A stretch of 64,000 bases of DNA from Burkholderia sp. Lineage in GTDB: Bacteria; Pseudomonadota; Gammaproteobacteria; Burkholderiales; Burkholderiaceae. The translations under genes were made by a program, and so were the position numbers. Each line of letters starts with the position of its first letter. Positions within the stretch are counted from its first letter, which is position 1. The stretch lies in NCBI GenBank assembly GCA_031253835.1, contig JAIRVP010000027.1, positions 1 to 64,000 on the forward strand. The letters run 5' to 3'. The notes below the pieces were generated by a model, which ran no database searches, was not told the DNA's origin, and saw nothing but the letters and a program-made list of their open reading frames with translations. Below are positions 35,383 to 44,678 of this stretch, piece by piece.

Positions 35383-36267
35383 TCAACCGGCTTTCGAGCC
35401 GTGCGCGCCGTCGGCGGTCGGCAGGTACGACAGCTCGAGCCGGTACGCGAGCGCGACGAACAGGCTCTGCGCGAGGCCCATCGTGGCCGTCAGCGCGCGA
35501 AAGCCGAACGTCTCGCTGTCCTGCACCATCAGCGTCACCTCGGCTTCCCGCGCGAGCGGGCTCATCCGGCTGTCGGTGATCGCGATCACGCGCGCGCCGC
35601 GCTGTACGGCCTGCTGCGCGACCTGCACGGTTTCCTCCGCGTACGGCATGAACGAGATCACGATCATCACGTCGCCCTCGCGCACCGAGCGGATCTGCCC
35701 GAGGTGCATGCTGCCGAGTGCGCTGAACAGCCCGATGCGCTTGTCGGTGTGCTGCAGCGCATAGTCGAGATACACGGCGATCGGAAACGCGCGCCGCGAG
35801 CCGGCGATCCAGATCGCCTGCGTGTCGGCGAGCAGGTCGACGGCCTGCGCGAGCGCCTGCGAGTCGAGCGTCTGCCGCAGCTGCTGCATGCCCGCAATGC
35901 TGCCCTTGATGAATTCGTCGGCGATCTGTTCGGGCTGCAGGCTCGACGAGCCGGCTTCGATCACGTCGCGCAGCCGCAGGTTGTATGCGCGCCCCGGCGC
36001 GATCTGCTGCGCGAGCCCTTCGCGGAACAGCCGCTGCATCTCGGAGAAGCCGGAAAAGCCGAAGTGCTTCGCGAAGCGCACGACGGCCGACGGCTGGACG
36101 CCGCACGCCTCCGCGAGCGACTGGATGCCTTCCAGGCCAAGCTGGTCCCGATGCGTTTCCACGTGGCGCGCAATCACCTTCAGGCGATTGCTGAGGCCGT
36201 CGTATTCCTGCGTCAGATGCTGCAGGAACTGCTCGACGGTGGCGGGAGGTTTCTCGGATGAACTCAT
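35383..36267 (-). CDS. RpiR/MurR-family regulator (likely inositol repressor, IolR type)
   Basis: 294 residues. The N-terminal HTH_6 domain (about 10-90) includes ACGVQPSAVVRFAKHFGFSG. The SIS sugar-phosphate-binding domain (about 125-260) includes IWIAGSRRAFPIAVYLDYAL and VISFMPYAEETVQVAQQA. RpiR-type IolR proteins repress inositol genes in rhizobia and other proteobacteria and respond to a pathway intermediate. Its place at the end of the inositol cluster supports the same role. The ATG at 36267 gives MSSSEKPP; 281 bp separate it from the upstream gene, so it has its own promoter, and a GGAA-N6-GTCC half-conserved site lies there. Confidence 0.88.
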   Translation of the reverse strand: MSSSEKPPATVEQFLQHLTQEYDGLSNRLKVIARHVETHRDQLGLEGIQSLAEACGVQPSAVVRFAKHFGFSGFSEMQRLFREGLAQQIAPGRAYNLRLRDVIEAGSSSLQPEQIADEFIKGSIAGMQQLRQTLDSQALAQAVDLLADTQAIWIAGSRRAFPIAVYLDYALQHTDKRIGLFSALGSMHLGQIRSVREGDVMIVISFMPYAEETVQVAQQAVQRGARVIAITDSRMSPLAREAEVTLMVQDSETFGFRALTATMGLAQSLFVALAYRLELSYLPTADGAHGSKAG

Positions 36268-36441
36268 CGGATAGCGCGAAGTTGACGGCCCCGATGCGCG
36301 CGCGATGCTGGCGGACGCGGCCCGGGACTCACCTGGATACATGCATGAAGGGCGAATTTAATCACGTTTGCGGCACGGCCCGCGCCGCACGCTCGCTCCC
36401 ACGCGCTCGATCATCACTTGCACACGCTCCACGGCAAGACT

Positions 36442-36455
36442 GGAAGCGATTGTCC
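36442..36455. promoter_or_regulatory. Candidate inositol-regulator site upstream of the RpiR gene
   Basis: GGAA-GCGATT-GTCC matches GGAA-N6-TTCC, the site known for the rhizobial RpiR-type IolR, at seven of eight positions. It lies 175 bp upstream of the RpiR start, in a 281-bp spacer (36268-36548) without coding features. It would fit autoregulation. Confidence 0.4.
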
Positions 36456-36548
36456 AACGCTCTCGCGGCGTCGTAAAGATTAGGGCGTGTACCGAGGCCG
36501 GTTGCCGGCGCGCAACGTGGTGGCGCCCGCGCAGCCGGCCTGCCCTGC

Positions 36549-37721
36549 TCACCGATAGTCGACCCACACGCTGCCCGCGTCCGCGGAGCGCACGCAGTTC
36601 TCGACCCAGCGCACGCCCTCGACGCCCGCGTGCACGTCCGGATAACGGATCTGCTTCAAGGCTTCGGCGTCGCCGCGATCGGCCGCATCCATCGCGAGCG
36701 CGAAGCGCGCGTAGAGATTCGACCAGGCCTCGAACAGCCCTTCCGGATGCCCGGCGCCGATACGATCCTCGCGCAGCGCGTCCGGATGCAGGTAGCCCAT
36801 CCCGCGATCGAGCACCTGCGCGGGCTGCCCCTGCACTTCGTAGCGCAGCTGGTTCGGATGCTCGTCCCACCATTCGACGCTCGCCTTCGAGCCGATCACG
36901 CGCACCTTCTGGCTGTGCATCGAGCCGGCGTTCACCGCGCTCGACCACACGTAGCCGACCGCGCCGGTGTCGTATTCCATGATCGTGAACGCGTTGTCCT
37001 CGAGCGGCGCGCGGCTCTTCACGAAGCTTTGCCGCGAACACATCAGCCGCCGGATCTTCAGCTCGGGCACCATCACCTCGGAGAGGTACAGCGGATGCGT
37101 GCCGATGTCGCCGAGCACGTAGCTCGGGCCCGCGAACTTCGGGTCGACGCGCCAGCGCGCGGCCGCGCTCGCGGCCTCGACACCCTCGCTGTGGAACCCG
37201 TGCGCGAACTGCATCTGCACGATGCGGATCTCGCCGAGGTCGCCGCGCGCGATCATCTCGCGCGCCTGCTCGATCATCTGGTGTCCGGAATAGCCGTATG
37301 CGACGCCGACGATCCGGTTCTTCTCGACCGACAGGCGCTGCAGCGCCTCGGCCTCCTCGGTCGTGAAGCACAGCGGCTTCTCGCAGACCACGTGCAGCCC
37401 CGCATTCAGCGCGGCGCGGCAGATCTCGAAGTGCGTGTTGTTCGGCGTCGCGATCGACACCGCGCGGATGCCATCCGGGCGGCGTGCCTCGGCGTCGAAC
37501 ATCGTCGCATAGTCGGGATAGCAGCGCTCGGCCGCGACACCGAGCTTCACGCCGAACCGGCGGCCGCGTTCGGGATCGATGTCGAACGCGCCGGCAACCA
37601 GCTGGAAGCTGCCGTCGCGCAGCGCGGCCGACCGGTGGCTATAGCCGATCTGGCTGCCGAGCCCGCCGCCGACCATGCCCCAGCGAATCGAATGTCCAAG
37701 CAGAATCTGTCCGTCAATCAT
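36549..37721 (-). CDS. Gfo/Idh/MocA-family oxidoreductase
   Basis: 390 residues. The Rossmann domain begins with RWGMVGGGLGSQIGYSHRSA, and the family dinucleotide/active-site motif is CEKPLCFT. A C-terminal alpha/beta domain carries the substrate site, with GDIGTHPLYLSEVM holding the catalytic-type Asp/His. It is the last gene of the minus-strand inositol unit, 31 bp after a TIM-barrel gene. It may oxidise scyllo-inositol, an inositol derivative or a keto-inositol intermediate. It is distinct from the IolG homologue 1 kb away. AGGAAC precedes the ATG. Confidence 0.88.
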   Translation of the reverse strand: MIDGQILLGHSIRWGMVGGGLGSQIGYSHRSAALRDGSFQLVAGAFDIDPERGRRFGVKLGVAAERCYPDYATMFDAEARRPDGIRAVSIATPNNTHFEICRAALNAGLHVVCEKPLCFTTEEAEALQRLSVEKNRIVGVAYGYSGHQMIEQAREMIARGDLGEIRIVQMQFAHGFHSEGVEAASAAARWRVDPKFAGPSYVLGDIGTHPLYLSEVMVPELKIRRLMCSRQSFVKSRAPLEDNAFTIMEYDTGAVGYVWSSAVNAGSMHSQKVRVIGSKASVEWWDEHPNQLRYEVQGQPAQVLDRGMGYLHPDALREDRIGAGHPEGLFEAWSNLYARFALAMDAADRGDAEALKQIRYPDVHAGVEGVRWVENCVRSADAGSVWVDYR

Positions 37722-37752
37722 GATGGTGGTGTTCCTGGTGCGGGTTCAGGGG

Positions 37753-38679
37753 TCATGCAAAACCGGCCGACGCGAGAAACGCGCGGCTCGCGGCGACGTC
37801 GCGCAGGCTCGTGCCGGCATTGCGCGGGTCACGCTCCTGTTCGATCGTGATGTACCCGGCGTAGCCGATATCGTCGAGCGCCTGGCGGATCGACCGGTAG
37901 TCGAGCACGCCGGTGCCGATCGGGCACATCACGCCGCGCGCGCAGGCGGCGAAGAACGCGATGTGCTCGCCCATCACCGCGTCGTACACGGCCGCGTCGA
38001 TATCCTTGAAGTGCACGTAGTCGAGGCGCGCCGCATGGCGGCGCAGCCACGTTTCCGGGTCCATGCCCGAGTAATGCAGGTGGCCGGTATCGAGACAGAG
38101 GCCGGCCGTATCGGCAGGAAGATCGGCGACGATCCGGTCGATCTCGTCCGCGAACTCGATGTAGCCGCCCGCATGCGGATGGATCACCGCGCGTACGCCG
38201 AACTCGTCGCGTGCGATCGTCGCGACCTGCCGGATGTGATCGACCATCCGCGCCCAGCGTTCGCCGGACAGCCGCGGCGCACGATCGGCGTGGCCGGCCG
38301 CGTAGTCGCGTTCCGCGTGCCCCCAGTCCATCACGACCAGGTACGGCGCCGCGTAGCGCTGGCCGTCCTGCGTCGGCAGCTTGGGCAGCCGCGTGATCAG
38401 CGCGCAGATGTCGCGCGTCTGGCGCAGCAGGTTCGGCAGGTTCTCCGGCGACACGAGATCGTCGAAGATCGTGCCGGCCGTGATGCTCAGGCGCTGCCGT
38501 TCGAGCTCCGCGCTCACCACGTCGAGTTCGAGCGGGATGTAGCCGTACGGTCCGAGCTCGATACCCGAGTAGCCGGCCTGCGCGGCCTCCGCGAGCACGT
38601 GCCGCCACGGCGGCAGGTGCGGGTTCTTCACGTCGTCGACGCCCCAGCAGCACGGGGCGCAACCTATCTTCATCGTCAT
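37753..38679 (-). CDS. Sugar phosphate isomerase/epimerase-like TIM-barrel protein
   Basis: 308 residues of the AP-endonuclease-2/xylose-isomerase-like fold. Metal-ligand blocks are visible: YSGIELGPYGYIP, VIHPHAGGYIEF, LCLDTGHLHYSG and DYVHFKDI, then ITIEQERDP near the end. It is related to IolE/IolI/IolH. A role in isomerising or dehydrating an inositol-derived ketose is likely given its place between two dehydrogenases. The start is MTMKIG at 38679 or MKIG at 38673; neither has a strong ribosome site. Confidence 0.87.
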   Translation of the reverse strand: MTMKIGCAPCCWGVDDVKNPHLPPWRHVLAEAAQAGYSGIELGPYGYIPLELDVVSAELERQRLSITAGTIFDDLVSPENLPNLLRQTRDICALITRLPKLPTQDGQRYAAPYLVVMDWGHAERDYAAGHADRAPRLSGERWARMVDHIRQVATIARDEFGVRAVIHPHAGGYIEFADEIDRIVADLPADTAGLCLDTGHLHYSGMDPETWLRRHAARLDYVHFKDIDAAVYDAVMGEHIAFFAACARGVMCPIGTGVLDYRSIRQALDDIGYAGYITIEQERDPRNAGTSLRDVAASRAFLASAGFA

Positions 38680-38718
38680 GTCGGTCAATCCGGCAGGCAA
38701 GCGGCGCGCGGCCACGGA

Positions 38719-39732
38719 TCAGCCGCGATAGAACGCGGGACGGTCGGCCATCGCGATCGGTTCGACCGCGCCGCTCTTCTGCGCCCGCACGCAGGCGTCG
38801 GCCGCGACCGCCGCCGCGTAGCCGTCCCACGCGGACGGCCCGGTCAGCGCGCCCTGCCGCACGCCGTCGATGAACGCCTGCAGCTCGACGTCATACGACG
38901 CGATGAAACGCTCCTTCCAGTCGGTCATGATCTCGACCGATTGCCGCGCCGCATGCTTGAGCCCGACGGCCGGCGGATCGGGCAGCTTCGCGATGCCCTG
39001 CTCGCCGACCACCTCGCACTGGATGTCATAGCCGTACCGGCAATTCACGAAGATCTCGACGTCGATGCGCACGCCGCTCGCGGTTTCGAGCAGCACGATC
39101 TGCGGATCGGCGAGATGCGCGGACGCGTGGCGGGTCTTCTTCGGATAGACGACCTGCGTGCTCGTGTAGTCCTCGCCGAGCAGCCAGCGCAGCACGTCGA
39201 GCTCGTGGATCAGCGTATCGGTGATCGCCATGTCGGTCGTGTAGCGCTCGCCGACCGACTGGTTGCGGTGCGCGCAATGCAGCATCAGCGGCGCGCCGAT
39301 CTCGCCGCTGTCGATCACGCGCTTCAGCGCGCGATAGCCTTCGTCGTACGGCCGCATGAAGCCGACCTGCACGAGCCGCTTGCCGTGCGCGACTTCCGCT
39401 TCGACGATCCGCATGCAGCCGTCGGCCGTCACCGCCAGCGGCTTCTCGCAGAACACCGGCTTGCCGTGCGCGATCGCGTCGAGCACGAACGCTTCGTGCG
39501 TCGGCCCCCACGACGTGACGAGCACGGCCTGTACGTCGGCAGCCGCGACCACTTCATGGCCGTCACCGTAGATCTCGGCATCAAGCCCGTATTTCGACAC
39601 CGCGTCGCGCGCCTGCTGCGGATCGATGTCGTTGACGGCCACGACGCGCGCACCGGACAGCGTGCGGGTCAGTCTGCGGATATGGTCCTGGCCGATCGCG
39701 CCGCAGCCGATCACGCCGATTTGCAAGGTCAT
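38719..39732 (-). CDS. iolG: myo-Inositol 2-dehydrogenase family (IolG)
   Basis: 337 residues, the usual IolG length. It oxidises myo-inositol (or a stereoisomer) to 2-keto-myo-inositol with NAD+. The Rossmann start is [17 protein letters not shown], the EKP motif is FCEKPLAVT, and the active-site helix is [16 protein letters not shown] with catalytic Asp and His. [12 protein letters not shown] also fits IolG. GGAGACTCGTAG leads to the ATG at 39732. It lies in the minus-strand operon with the importer genes. Confidence 0.9.
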   Translation of the reverse strand: MTLQIGVIGCGAIGQDHIRRLTRTLSGARVVAVNDIDPQQARDAVSKYGLDAEIYGDGHEVVAAADVQAVLVTSWGPTHEAFVLDAIAHGKPVFCEKPLAVTADGCMRIVEAEVAHGKRLVQVGFMRPYDEGYRALKRVIDSGEIGAPLMLHCAHRNQSVGERYTTDMAITDTLIHELDVLRWLLGEDYTSTQVVYPKKTRHASAHLADPQIVLLETASGVRIDVEIFVNCRYGYDIQCEVVGEQGIAKLPDPPAVGLKHAARQSVEIMTDWKERFIASYDVELQAFIDGVRQGALTGPSAWDGYAAAVAADACVRAQKSGAVEPIAMADRPAFYRG

Positions 39733-39791
39733 CTACGAGTCTCCAGTCGTTCATCAGCGGCGCGGCCCGTGCCGCGCCGGTCAGCATGAGG

Positions 39792-40703
39792 TCAGCGCGC
39801 GGTGCGATCGAAATGACGATCGACGTAACGCTGGATCGTGTCGCGCATGTAGCGCGACGACGCTTCCGCGCGGTCCTCCCACGCGAACACGCACGACGAC
39901 ATCACGCCGTCGAAGCCTGCCGCGCCGAGCGCACGGAAAAACAGGTCCCAGTCGATCTCGCCCTGCCCGATGTCGAGATGCTGGTGCACGCGGATCTGGT
40001 TCGACCCGGGCGGGTTCACGATGTAGCGCAGCTGGCTGCTCTTGCGGTGGTCGAAGGTATCGGCCACGCGCACGTGCGCGAGGATCGGCGCGGCCTGCGC
40101 GATCATCGCGGCCATGTCGTCGCCGTAGTAGAACGTGTGCGGCGCGATATACGACAGCTTCAGCGACGGCGAAGCGAGGTTCGTGACGATGTCGATCGCC
40201 GGCTGCAGCTGCTCGATCCAGTCCTCCGGATGCGGCTCGACCGACAGCACGATGCGTTCGCGCTCGAGGATCGGCAGCAGCTCGTCCATCGACCGGAACC
40301 ACGCGGCCTCGCACAGCGCCTGAGGGTTCGCGCCCGGCCGCTCGCCGACCGAACGCTCGGGCGATGCGCCGCGCCCGAATTCCGACACCATCAGCGGGCA
40401 CTCCATCTCGACCGCGACCTCGATCGCCTTCTTCCAGCAGCGCACGGCCCACTGCCGCTCGTCCTCGAACGGGCTCGCCCAGCGGTACATCGGCTGCAGC
40501 GACGCGAGGCCGACACCGCTGGCGCGCATCGCGTGCCGGAACGCGGCCATGCGCTCGCGCGTCGCGCGCGGCATCACCCACCAGTCGAGAAAGTCGCTGC
40601 GCGGCGACAGCTCGATCTGGTCGTAGCCGAGCTCGGCCACCGCGTGCGGCAGCCGGTCGAGCGGCAGGTGGCGAATCATGTAAGGGTCCAGCGCGATCTT
40701 CAT
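39792..40703 (-). CDS. Sugar phosphate isomerase/epimerase-like TIM-barrel protein
   Basis: 303 residues with the xylose-isomerase-like TIM-barrel pattern. ELGYDQIELSPRSDFLDWW starts the barrel, VLSVEPHPEDWI provides a metal-binding Glu/His, and HQHLDIGQGEIDWDLF is the IolH-like C-terminal metal block. The HQHLDIG...GEIDW block resembles IolH of inositol loci. The exact reaction is unknown. AAGGAAG precedes the ATG at 40703. It sits 43 bp after the permease gene and 59 bp before iolG. Confidence 0.87.
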   Translation of the reverse strand: MKIALDPYMIRHLPLDRLPHAVAELGYDQIELSPRSDFLDWWVMPRATRERMAAFRHAMRASGVGLASLQPMYRWASPFEDERQWAVRCWKKAIEVAVEMECPLMVSEFGRGASPERSVGERPGANPQALCEAAWFRSMDELLPILERERIVLSVEPHPEDWIEQLQPAIDIVTNLASPSLKLSYIAPHTFYYGDDMAAMIAQAAPILAHVRVADTFDHRKSSQLRYIVNPPGSNQIRVHQHLDIGQGEIDWDLFFRALGAAGFDGVMSSCVFAWEDRAEASSRYMRDTIQRYVDRHFDRTAR

Positions 40704-40746
40704 CAGGCTTCCTTCGCGAATGCGGTTACCGGCCCGACGCGGGCGT

Positions 40747-41772
40747 TCAGCGGCGCGTCTTCTTGTTGCGGTACTGGTCGGCGATCACGGCCGCGACGAT
40801 GATCGCGCCCTTCACCATCTCCTGGTAATACGCGTCGATGCGGATGAACGTGAAGCCCGACGTCATCACGCCGAGGATCAGCACGCCGATCACGGTGCCC
40901 GTCACGCGGCCGAGGCCGCCCGACAGCGACGTGCCGCCGATCACGACGGCCGCGATCGCATCGAGCTCGTACATCACGCCCATGCCCGACTGGCCGGAGA
41001 TCGCGCGGGCAGCCGTCACGGTGCCCGCGATCCCGCTCAGGAGACCCGCGATCGCATAGACGAAGATCAGGTGGCGCGTGACGTTGATGCCCGACACGAC
41101 GGCGGCGTGGCGGTTCGCGCCGATCGCGTAGGTGTACTTGCCGAAGCGCGTGTAGCGCAGCACGACGTGGAAGATCGCGGCGATCACGAGGAAGATGATC
41201 ACCGGATTCGCGCCCGCGCCGATCGCCGCGAACGGGTCGGTCAGCATCGAGACGGGCATCCCGTTGGTGAACCACTTCGCGAAGCCGCGCGCGGCGACCA
41301 TCGTGCCGAGCGTCGCGATGAACGGCGGGATGCCCGTCATCGCGATCAGCGAGCCGTTCAGCAGGCCGACCAGCAGCCCGACGCACACGCCGGCCAGCAC
41401 GGGCCAGATGATCGGCAAGTCGGTCAGGTGCGGAAACACCGCGCGCGGGAAGTCCGACACCTGCGCGAGACTCGCCGAGACGACGGCGGCGGCCGCGACG
41501 ACCGACCCCGACGACAGGTCGATCCCGCTGGTAATGATCACGAGGTTCACGCCGACCGCGATGATGCCGATCACGGCCATCTGCAGCACGATGATCTCGA
41601 GCCGCTCGGCGTTGAACAGGAAGCTCTGGCCGACGACGATCCAGCCGACGATCTCGAAGAACAGGCTGATGCCGACCAGCACGAGGAAGATGCTCAGCTC
41701 GGGCGGCCACTTCGTGTGCCGCGACTTGAGGGTCATGGTCTGCGCATCCGCGACCGGGTTCAGGTTGCCCAT
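40747..41772 (-). CDS. Inositol/sugar ABC transporter permease (RbsC family)
   Basis: 341 residues with 9-10 predicted membrane helices. NLVIITSGIDLSSGSVVA and GGTSLSGGLGRVTGTVIG are the family's conserved cytoplasmic or membrane loops. It forms the channel of the ABC importer with the ATPase and binding-protein genes upstream. The ATG at 41772 is chosen; GGAG lies nine bases upstream. A TTG at 41787 is in frame but less likely. Confidence 0.92.
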   Translation of the reverse strand: MGNLNPVADAQTMTLKSRHTKWPPELSIFLVLVGISLFFEIVGWIVVGQSFLFNAERLEIIVLQMAVIGIIAVGVNLVIITSGIDLSSGSVVAAAAVVSASLAQVSDFPRAVFPHLTDLPIIWPVLAGVCVGLLVGLLNGSLIAMTGIPPFIATLGTMVAARGFAKWFTNGMPVSMLTDPFAAIGAGANPVIIFLVIAAIFHVVLRYTRFGKYTYAIGANRHAAVVSGINVTRHLIFVYAIAGLLSGIAGTVTAARAISGQSGMGVMYELDAIAAVVIGGTSLSGGLGRVTGTVIGVLILGVMTSGFTFIRIDAYYQEMVKGAIIVAAVIADQYRNKKTRR

Positions 41773-41799
41773 TTCAGTTGTCTCCAATCTTGGTTCGGC

Positions 41800-43377
41800 T
41801 CAGCGCGACGCGAGATCCATGATGCGGACCTGGTCGGCGTCCTTGCGATCGACAATGCCGGTCATGCGCCCTTCGTGCATCACCATCACGCGATCGCTCA
41901 TCCCCAGCACTTCCGGCATTTCCGACGAGATCATCAGCACCGCGACGCCCTTGCCGGCGAGCGCGCTGACGAGCCGGTGGATCTCGGCCTTCGCGCCGAC
42001 GTCGATGCCGCGCGTCGGTTCGTCGAGGATCAGGATGCGCGGCTGCGTGAGCAGCCAGCGGCCGATCAGCACCTTCTGCTGGTTGCCGCCCGACAGGTTC
42101 TGAATCTCTTCGTGCAGCCCCGGCGACTTCACGCGCAGCATCCGGCTCATTTCCTCGCAGTCGCGTTTCAGCTGCGCCTGCTGCACGAAGTTGAACTTCA
42201 CGTAGCGGTTGCTAAGCACTGCCGCTTCCATGTTCGCGAGCAGGTCGAGATTCAGGAAGCAGCCGCTGTCCTTGCGATCCTCGGTGAGGAACGCCATGCC
42301 ATGCTTCATCGCCTGCGCGGGCGTCGCGATCCGCACCGGCTTGCCGTCGATGCGGATCTCGCCCGACGTGGCCGGCACGACGCCGAACAGCGCCTCGGCG
42401 ACGTTCGAGCGCCCCGAGCCGACGAGGCCCGCGACGCCGAGGATTTCGCCGGCGCGCAGCTCGAAGCTCACGTCGCGGAACACGCCGTCGACGCCGAGAT
42501 CCTTCACCGACAGCACGACGTCGCCGATCGGCACGTCTTCCTTCGGGAACATCTGCGTGATCTCGCGCCCGACCATCATGCGGATGATGTCGTCGCGCGT
42601 GACGTCGCTCGATGCATGCGTGCCGATGTACTTGCCGTCGCGGAACACCGAGAACTCGTCGGCGATCTCGAACAGCTCGTTCATCTTGTGCGTGATGTAG
42701 ACGATGCCCTTGCCCTGCTCGCGCAGCTGGCGAATGATCCGGAACAGGTGCGTGACTTCCTTGTCGGTCAGCGCGGAAGTCGGCTCGTCCATGATCAGCA
42801 CGTCGGAGTCGAACGACACGGCCTTCGCGATCTCGACCATCTGGCGGCTCGCGACCGTCAGCGTGCGCACGTCGGTTTCCGGATCGATGTCGATCGACAG
42901 CCGCTCGAACAGCGCGGCCGTGCGGCGGCGCAGCTCGGCGTGGTCGATCAGGCCGAAGCGATTCTTCGGTTCGCGGCGAATCCAGATGTTCTCCGCGACC
43001 GTCATGTACGGCATCAGGTTGAGTTCCTGGTGGATCATCGCGATCCCGCGGTCGAGCGCGTCGAGCGGACCGCTCAGCACGACCGGTTCGCCGTTGATCA
43101 GGATTTCGCCCTGGTCGGGCGTGTAGACGCCCGCGATGATCTTCATCAGCGTCGACTTGCCGGCGCCGTTCTCCCCCATCAGCGCGTGGACGGTGCCGCG
43201 GCGCACGCGGAACTGCACGCCGTCGAGCGCGACGACGCCGGGAAAGGACTTGCCGACGCCGCGCACCTCGAGCACGCAGTCGGCCGCGGGAGAAGCCGGC
43301 GCGGCGGACGATCCGCCGGACGAAGCGGCCGGTGCGTCGCCGCCGGCCATCGGGCGCGCGACCCTGGCTGTAAACAT
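41800..43377 (-). CDS. Inositol/sugar ABC transporter ATPase (two nucleotide-binding domains)
   Basis: 525 residues with two fused ABC domains. Domain 1 has Walker [10 protein letters not shown] (68-76), signature [14 protein letters not shown] and Walker [13 protein letters not shown]. Domain 2 has the degenerate Walker [10 protein letters not shown] usual in this family, signature [10 protein letters not shown] and Walker [13 protein letters not shown]. This is the RbsA/MglA/IatA type. The N-terminal 33 residues are Ala/Ser rich. AGGAAC precedes the ATG at 43377. It lies between the binding protein and the permease genes. Confidence 0.93.
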   Translation of the reverse strand: MFTARVARPMAGGDAPAASSGGSSAAPASPAADCVLEVRGVGKSFPGVVALDGVQFRVRRGTVHALMGENGAGKSTLMKIIAGVYTPDQGEILINGEPVVLSGPLDALDRGIAMIHQELNLMPYMTVAENIWIRREPKNRFGLIDHAELRRRTAALFERLSIDIDPETDVRTLTVASRQMVEIAKAVSFDSDVLIMDEPTSALTDKEVTHLFRIIRQLREQGKGIVYITHKMNELFEIADEFSVFRDGKYIGTHASSDVTRDDIIRMMVGREITQMFPKEDVPIGDVVLSVKDLGVDGVFRDVSFELRAGEILGVAGLVGSGRSNVAEALFGVVPATSGEIRIDGKPVRIATPAQAMKHGMAFLTEDRKDSGCFLNLDLLANMEAAVLSNRYVKFNFVQQAQLKRDCEEMSRMLRVKSPGLHEEIQNLSGGNQQKVLIGRWLLTQPRILILDEPTRGIDVGAKAEIHRLVSALAGKGVAVLMISSEMPEVLGMSDRVMVMHEGRMTGIVDRKDADQVRIMDLASR

Positions 43378-43445
43378 GGACGTTCCTCGACAAATCGCGC
43401 GCGAACCCGGCAGTGCCGGGCCCGCGCAGTTCAACGGACCGCCGG

Positions 43446-44372
43446 TCAGTGCTTGGCGTACTGGCTCATGTTCTCGGGCGTCACGAGCTCGAACGGCACG
43501 TTCACGTAGCGGTCGACCGGCTGCTTCTTCGCAAGCTTCAGCGCGGCGGCCACCGCCTGCGCGCCCTGCCCGGCCGCGTTCTGGTAGACCGACACCTTCA
43601 GCTCGCCGGCCTTCATCGACGCGAGACCGTCCGGCGTCGCGTCGATACCCGCGACGACGGTCTTCGGCGTCAGCTTGCGCGCGGCCTTCAGCGCGTTGAT
43701 CGCGCCGATCGCCATCTCGTCGTTGTTCGACACGATCGCGTCGAACTTCGTCCCGGAGCTCAGCCAGTTCATCGTGATGTCCTGGCCCTGCGTGCGGCTC
43801 CACTTGCCTTCGCGCTTGTCGACGATCTTCATGCCCGAGCAATCCTTCGTCGCGATCACGTCCTCGATGTCCTTGGTGCGGGCGCGCGCCGATTCGTTGG
43901 ACAGTTCGCCCATCAGCACGAGGAGGTCGCCCTTGCCGCCGAGCAGCTTGCACACCTGGCGCGCCTGCAGCGTGCCCGACTGCTTTTCGTCGGACGCGAC
44001 GACCGCGACGCCGGCCGGCAGCTTGTCGAAATCGACCGGCTTGCGGTTCACGTAGACGAGCGGGATCTTCGCGGCCGTCACCATCTTCGTGATCTTCGGC
44101 GTCGCGTCGGTATCGACCGCGTTCACGATGATCGCGTCGACCTTCTGCGCGATCATGTTCTGGACCTGGCTCAACTGCTTGCCGACGTCATTGCCGCCGT
44201 CCTCGATCTGCACCGTCGCGCCGTCCTTCTTCGCCGAATCGGCGATGCTGTTGCGCAGGATGGTCAGGAACGTGTCGTCGAACGATGCCATCGTCACGCC
44301 GATCTTCTCGGCATGCGCGAGCGGCGCAGCCAGGATCGCGGCGGCCGCGACGGCCATCAGCTTGGTCTTCAT
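43446..44372 (-). CDS. Periplasmic sugar/inositol-binding protein
   Basis: 308 residues. The signal peptide [21 protein letters not shown] (residues 1-21) is followed by a type I periplasmic-binding fold (Peripla_BP_4): [58 protein letters not shown] and [18 protein letters not shown]. It captures the substrate for the ABC importer encoded next. Linkage to iol genes makes myo-inositol the likely ligand (IbpA-like). It is the first gene of the minus-strand unit and shares a regulated promoter region with iolC. Confidence 0.9.
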   Translation of the reverse strand: MKTKLMAVAAAAILAAPLAHAEKIGVTMASFDDTFLTILRNSIADSAKKDGATVQIEDGGNDVGKQLSQVQNMIAQKVDAIIVNAVDTDATPKITKMVTAAKIPLVYVNRKPVDFDKLPAGVAVVASDEKQSGTLQARQVCKLLGGKGDLLVLMGELSNESARARTKDIEDVIATKDCSGMKIVDKREGKWSRTQGQDITMNWLSSGTKFDAIVSNNDEMAIGAINALKAARKLTPKTVVAGIDATPDGLASMKAGELKVSVYQNAAGQGAQAVAAALKLAKKQPVDRYVNVPFELVTPENMSQYAKH

Positions 44373-44490
44373 GATCAATCTGTCTCCTCATCTCCGGGGG
44401 GCGGAAGACGGCGCGTTGCGCGCCGCCGGGCCGAGTCCGATACGGACTGAAGCATCCGGATGAAACTGTAGATCACTTCCTCGAAAATTT

Positions 44491-44504
44491 GGAAATTTAT
44501 TTCT
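44491..44504. promoter_or_regulatory. Candidate inositol-regulator site 1
   Basis: GGAA-ATTTAT-TTCT matches GGAA-N6-TTCC at seven of eight positions. It is placed 118 bp upstream of the binding-protein start and 175 bp upstream of iolC, about 30 bp (three helical turns) from site 2. Confidence 0.5.
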
Positions 44505-44520
44505 ACGTGATTTCACCTAG

Positions 44521-44534
44521 GGAACAAGATTTCC
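44521..44534. promoter_or_regulatory. Candidate inositol-regulator site 2
   Basis: GGAA-CAAGAT-TTCC is an exact match to GGAA-N6-TTCC, the recognition pattern recalled for RpiR-type IolR of rhizobia. It lies eight bases before the putative iolC -10 and overlaps the putative -35 of the divergent importer promoter, a good position for a repressor of both. Confidence 0.6.
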
Positions 44535-44678
44535 AAAAAGTCTAGACTGCGTCCGTAGCCCGATTCCCTGCGGCAGGCAGTCCCGCGTCGTGCAGCGCAC
44601 GTCACGGCGTGCGGCCAAAGGATCGGTCCCCCAATCTGCCGGCAACGCCGAACGCCGGCCGCGAGCCTGACACGTGAT

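Larger units (their letters stand above)
44373..44678. other. 306-bp divergent promoter region between the inositol importer and iolC
   Basis: Contains an AT-rich core (about 44470-44550) flanked by GC-rich DNA. Two candidate regulator sites lie at 44491-44504 and 44521-44534. On the plus strand TAGACT at 44543-44548 is a possible iolC -10. On the minus strand TTGTTC-N16-TAGAAA (about 44527 down to 44500) could drive the importer unit, overlapping both sites. The 3' part toward iolC (about 44550-44678) is GC rich with no clear signal or gene. Confidence 0.6.

Noticed and set aside
42461..42489. Missing Walker A lysine in the second domain of the inositol ABC ATPase (GLVGSGRSN)
   Set aside because: This degenerate second site is normal for RbsA/MglA-type ATPases, unlike the LivF-like case.
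40720..43509. A 929-codon plus-strand open frame opposite the inositol permease and ATPase genes
   Set aside because: Composition is typical of an antisense shadow (Arg/His/Asp rich) and it covers clearly identified genes.
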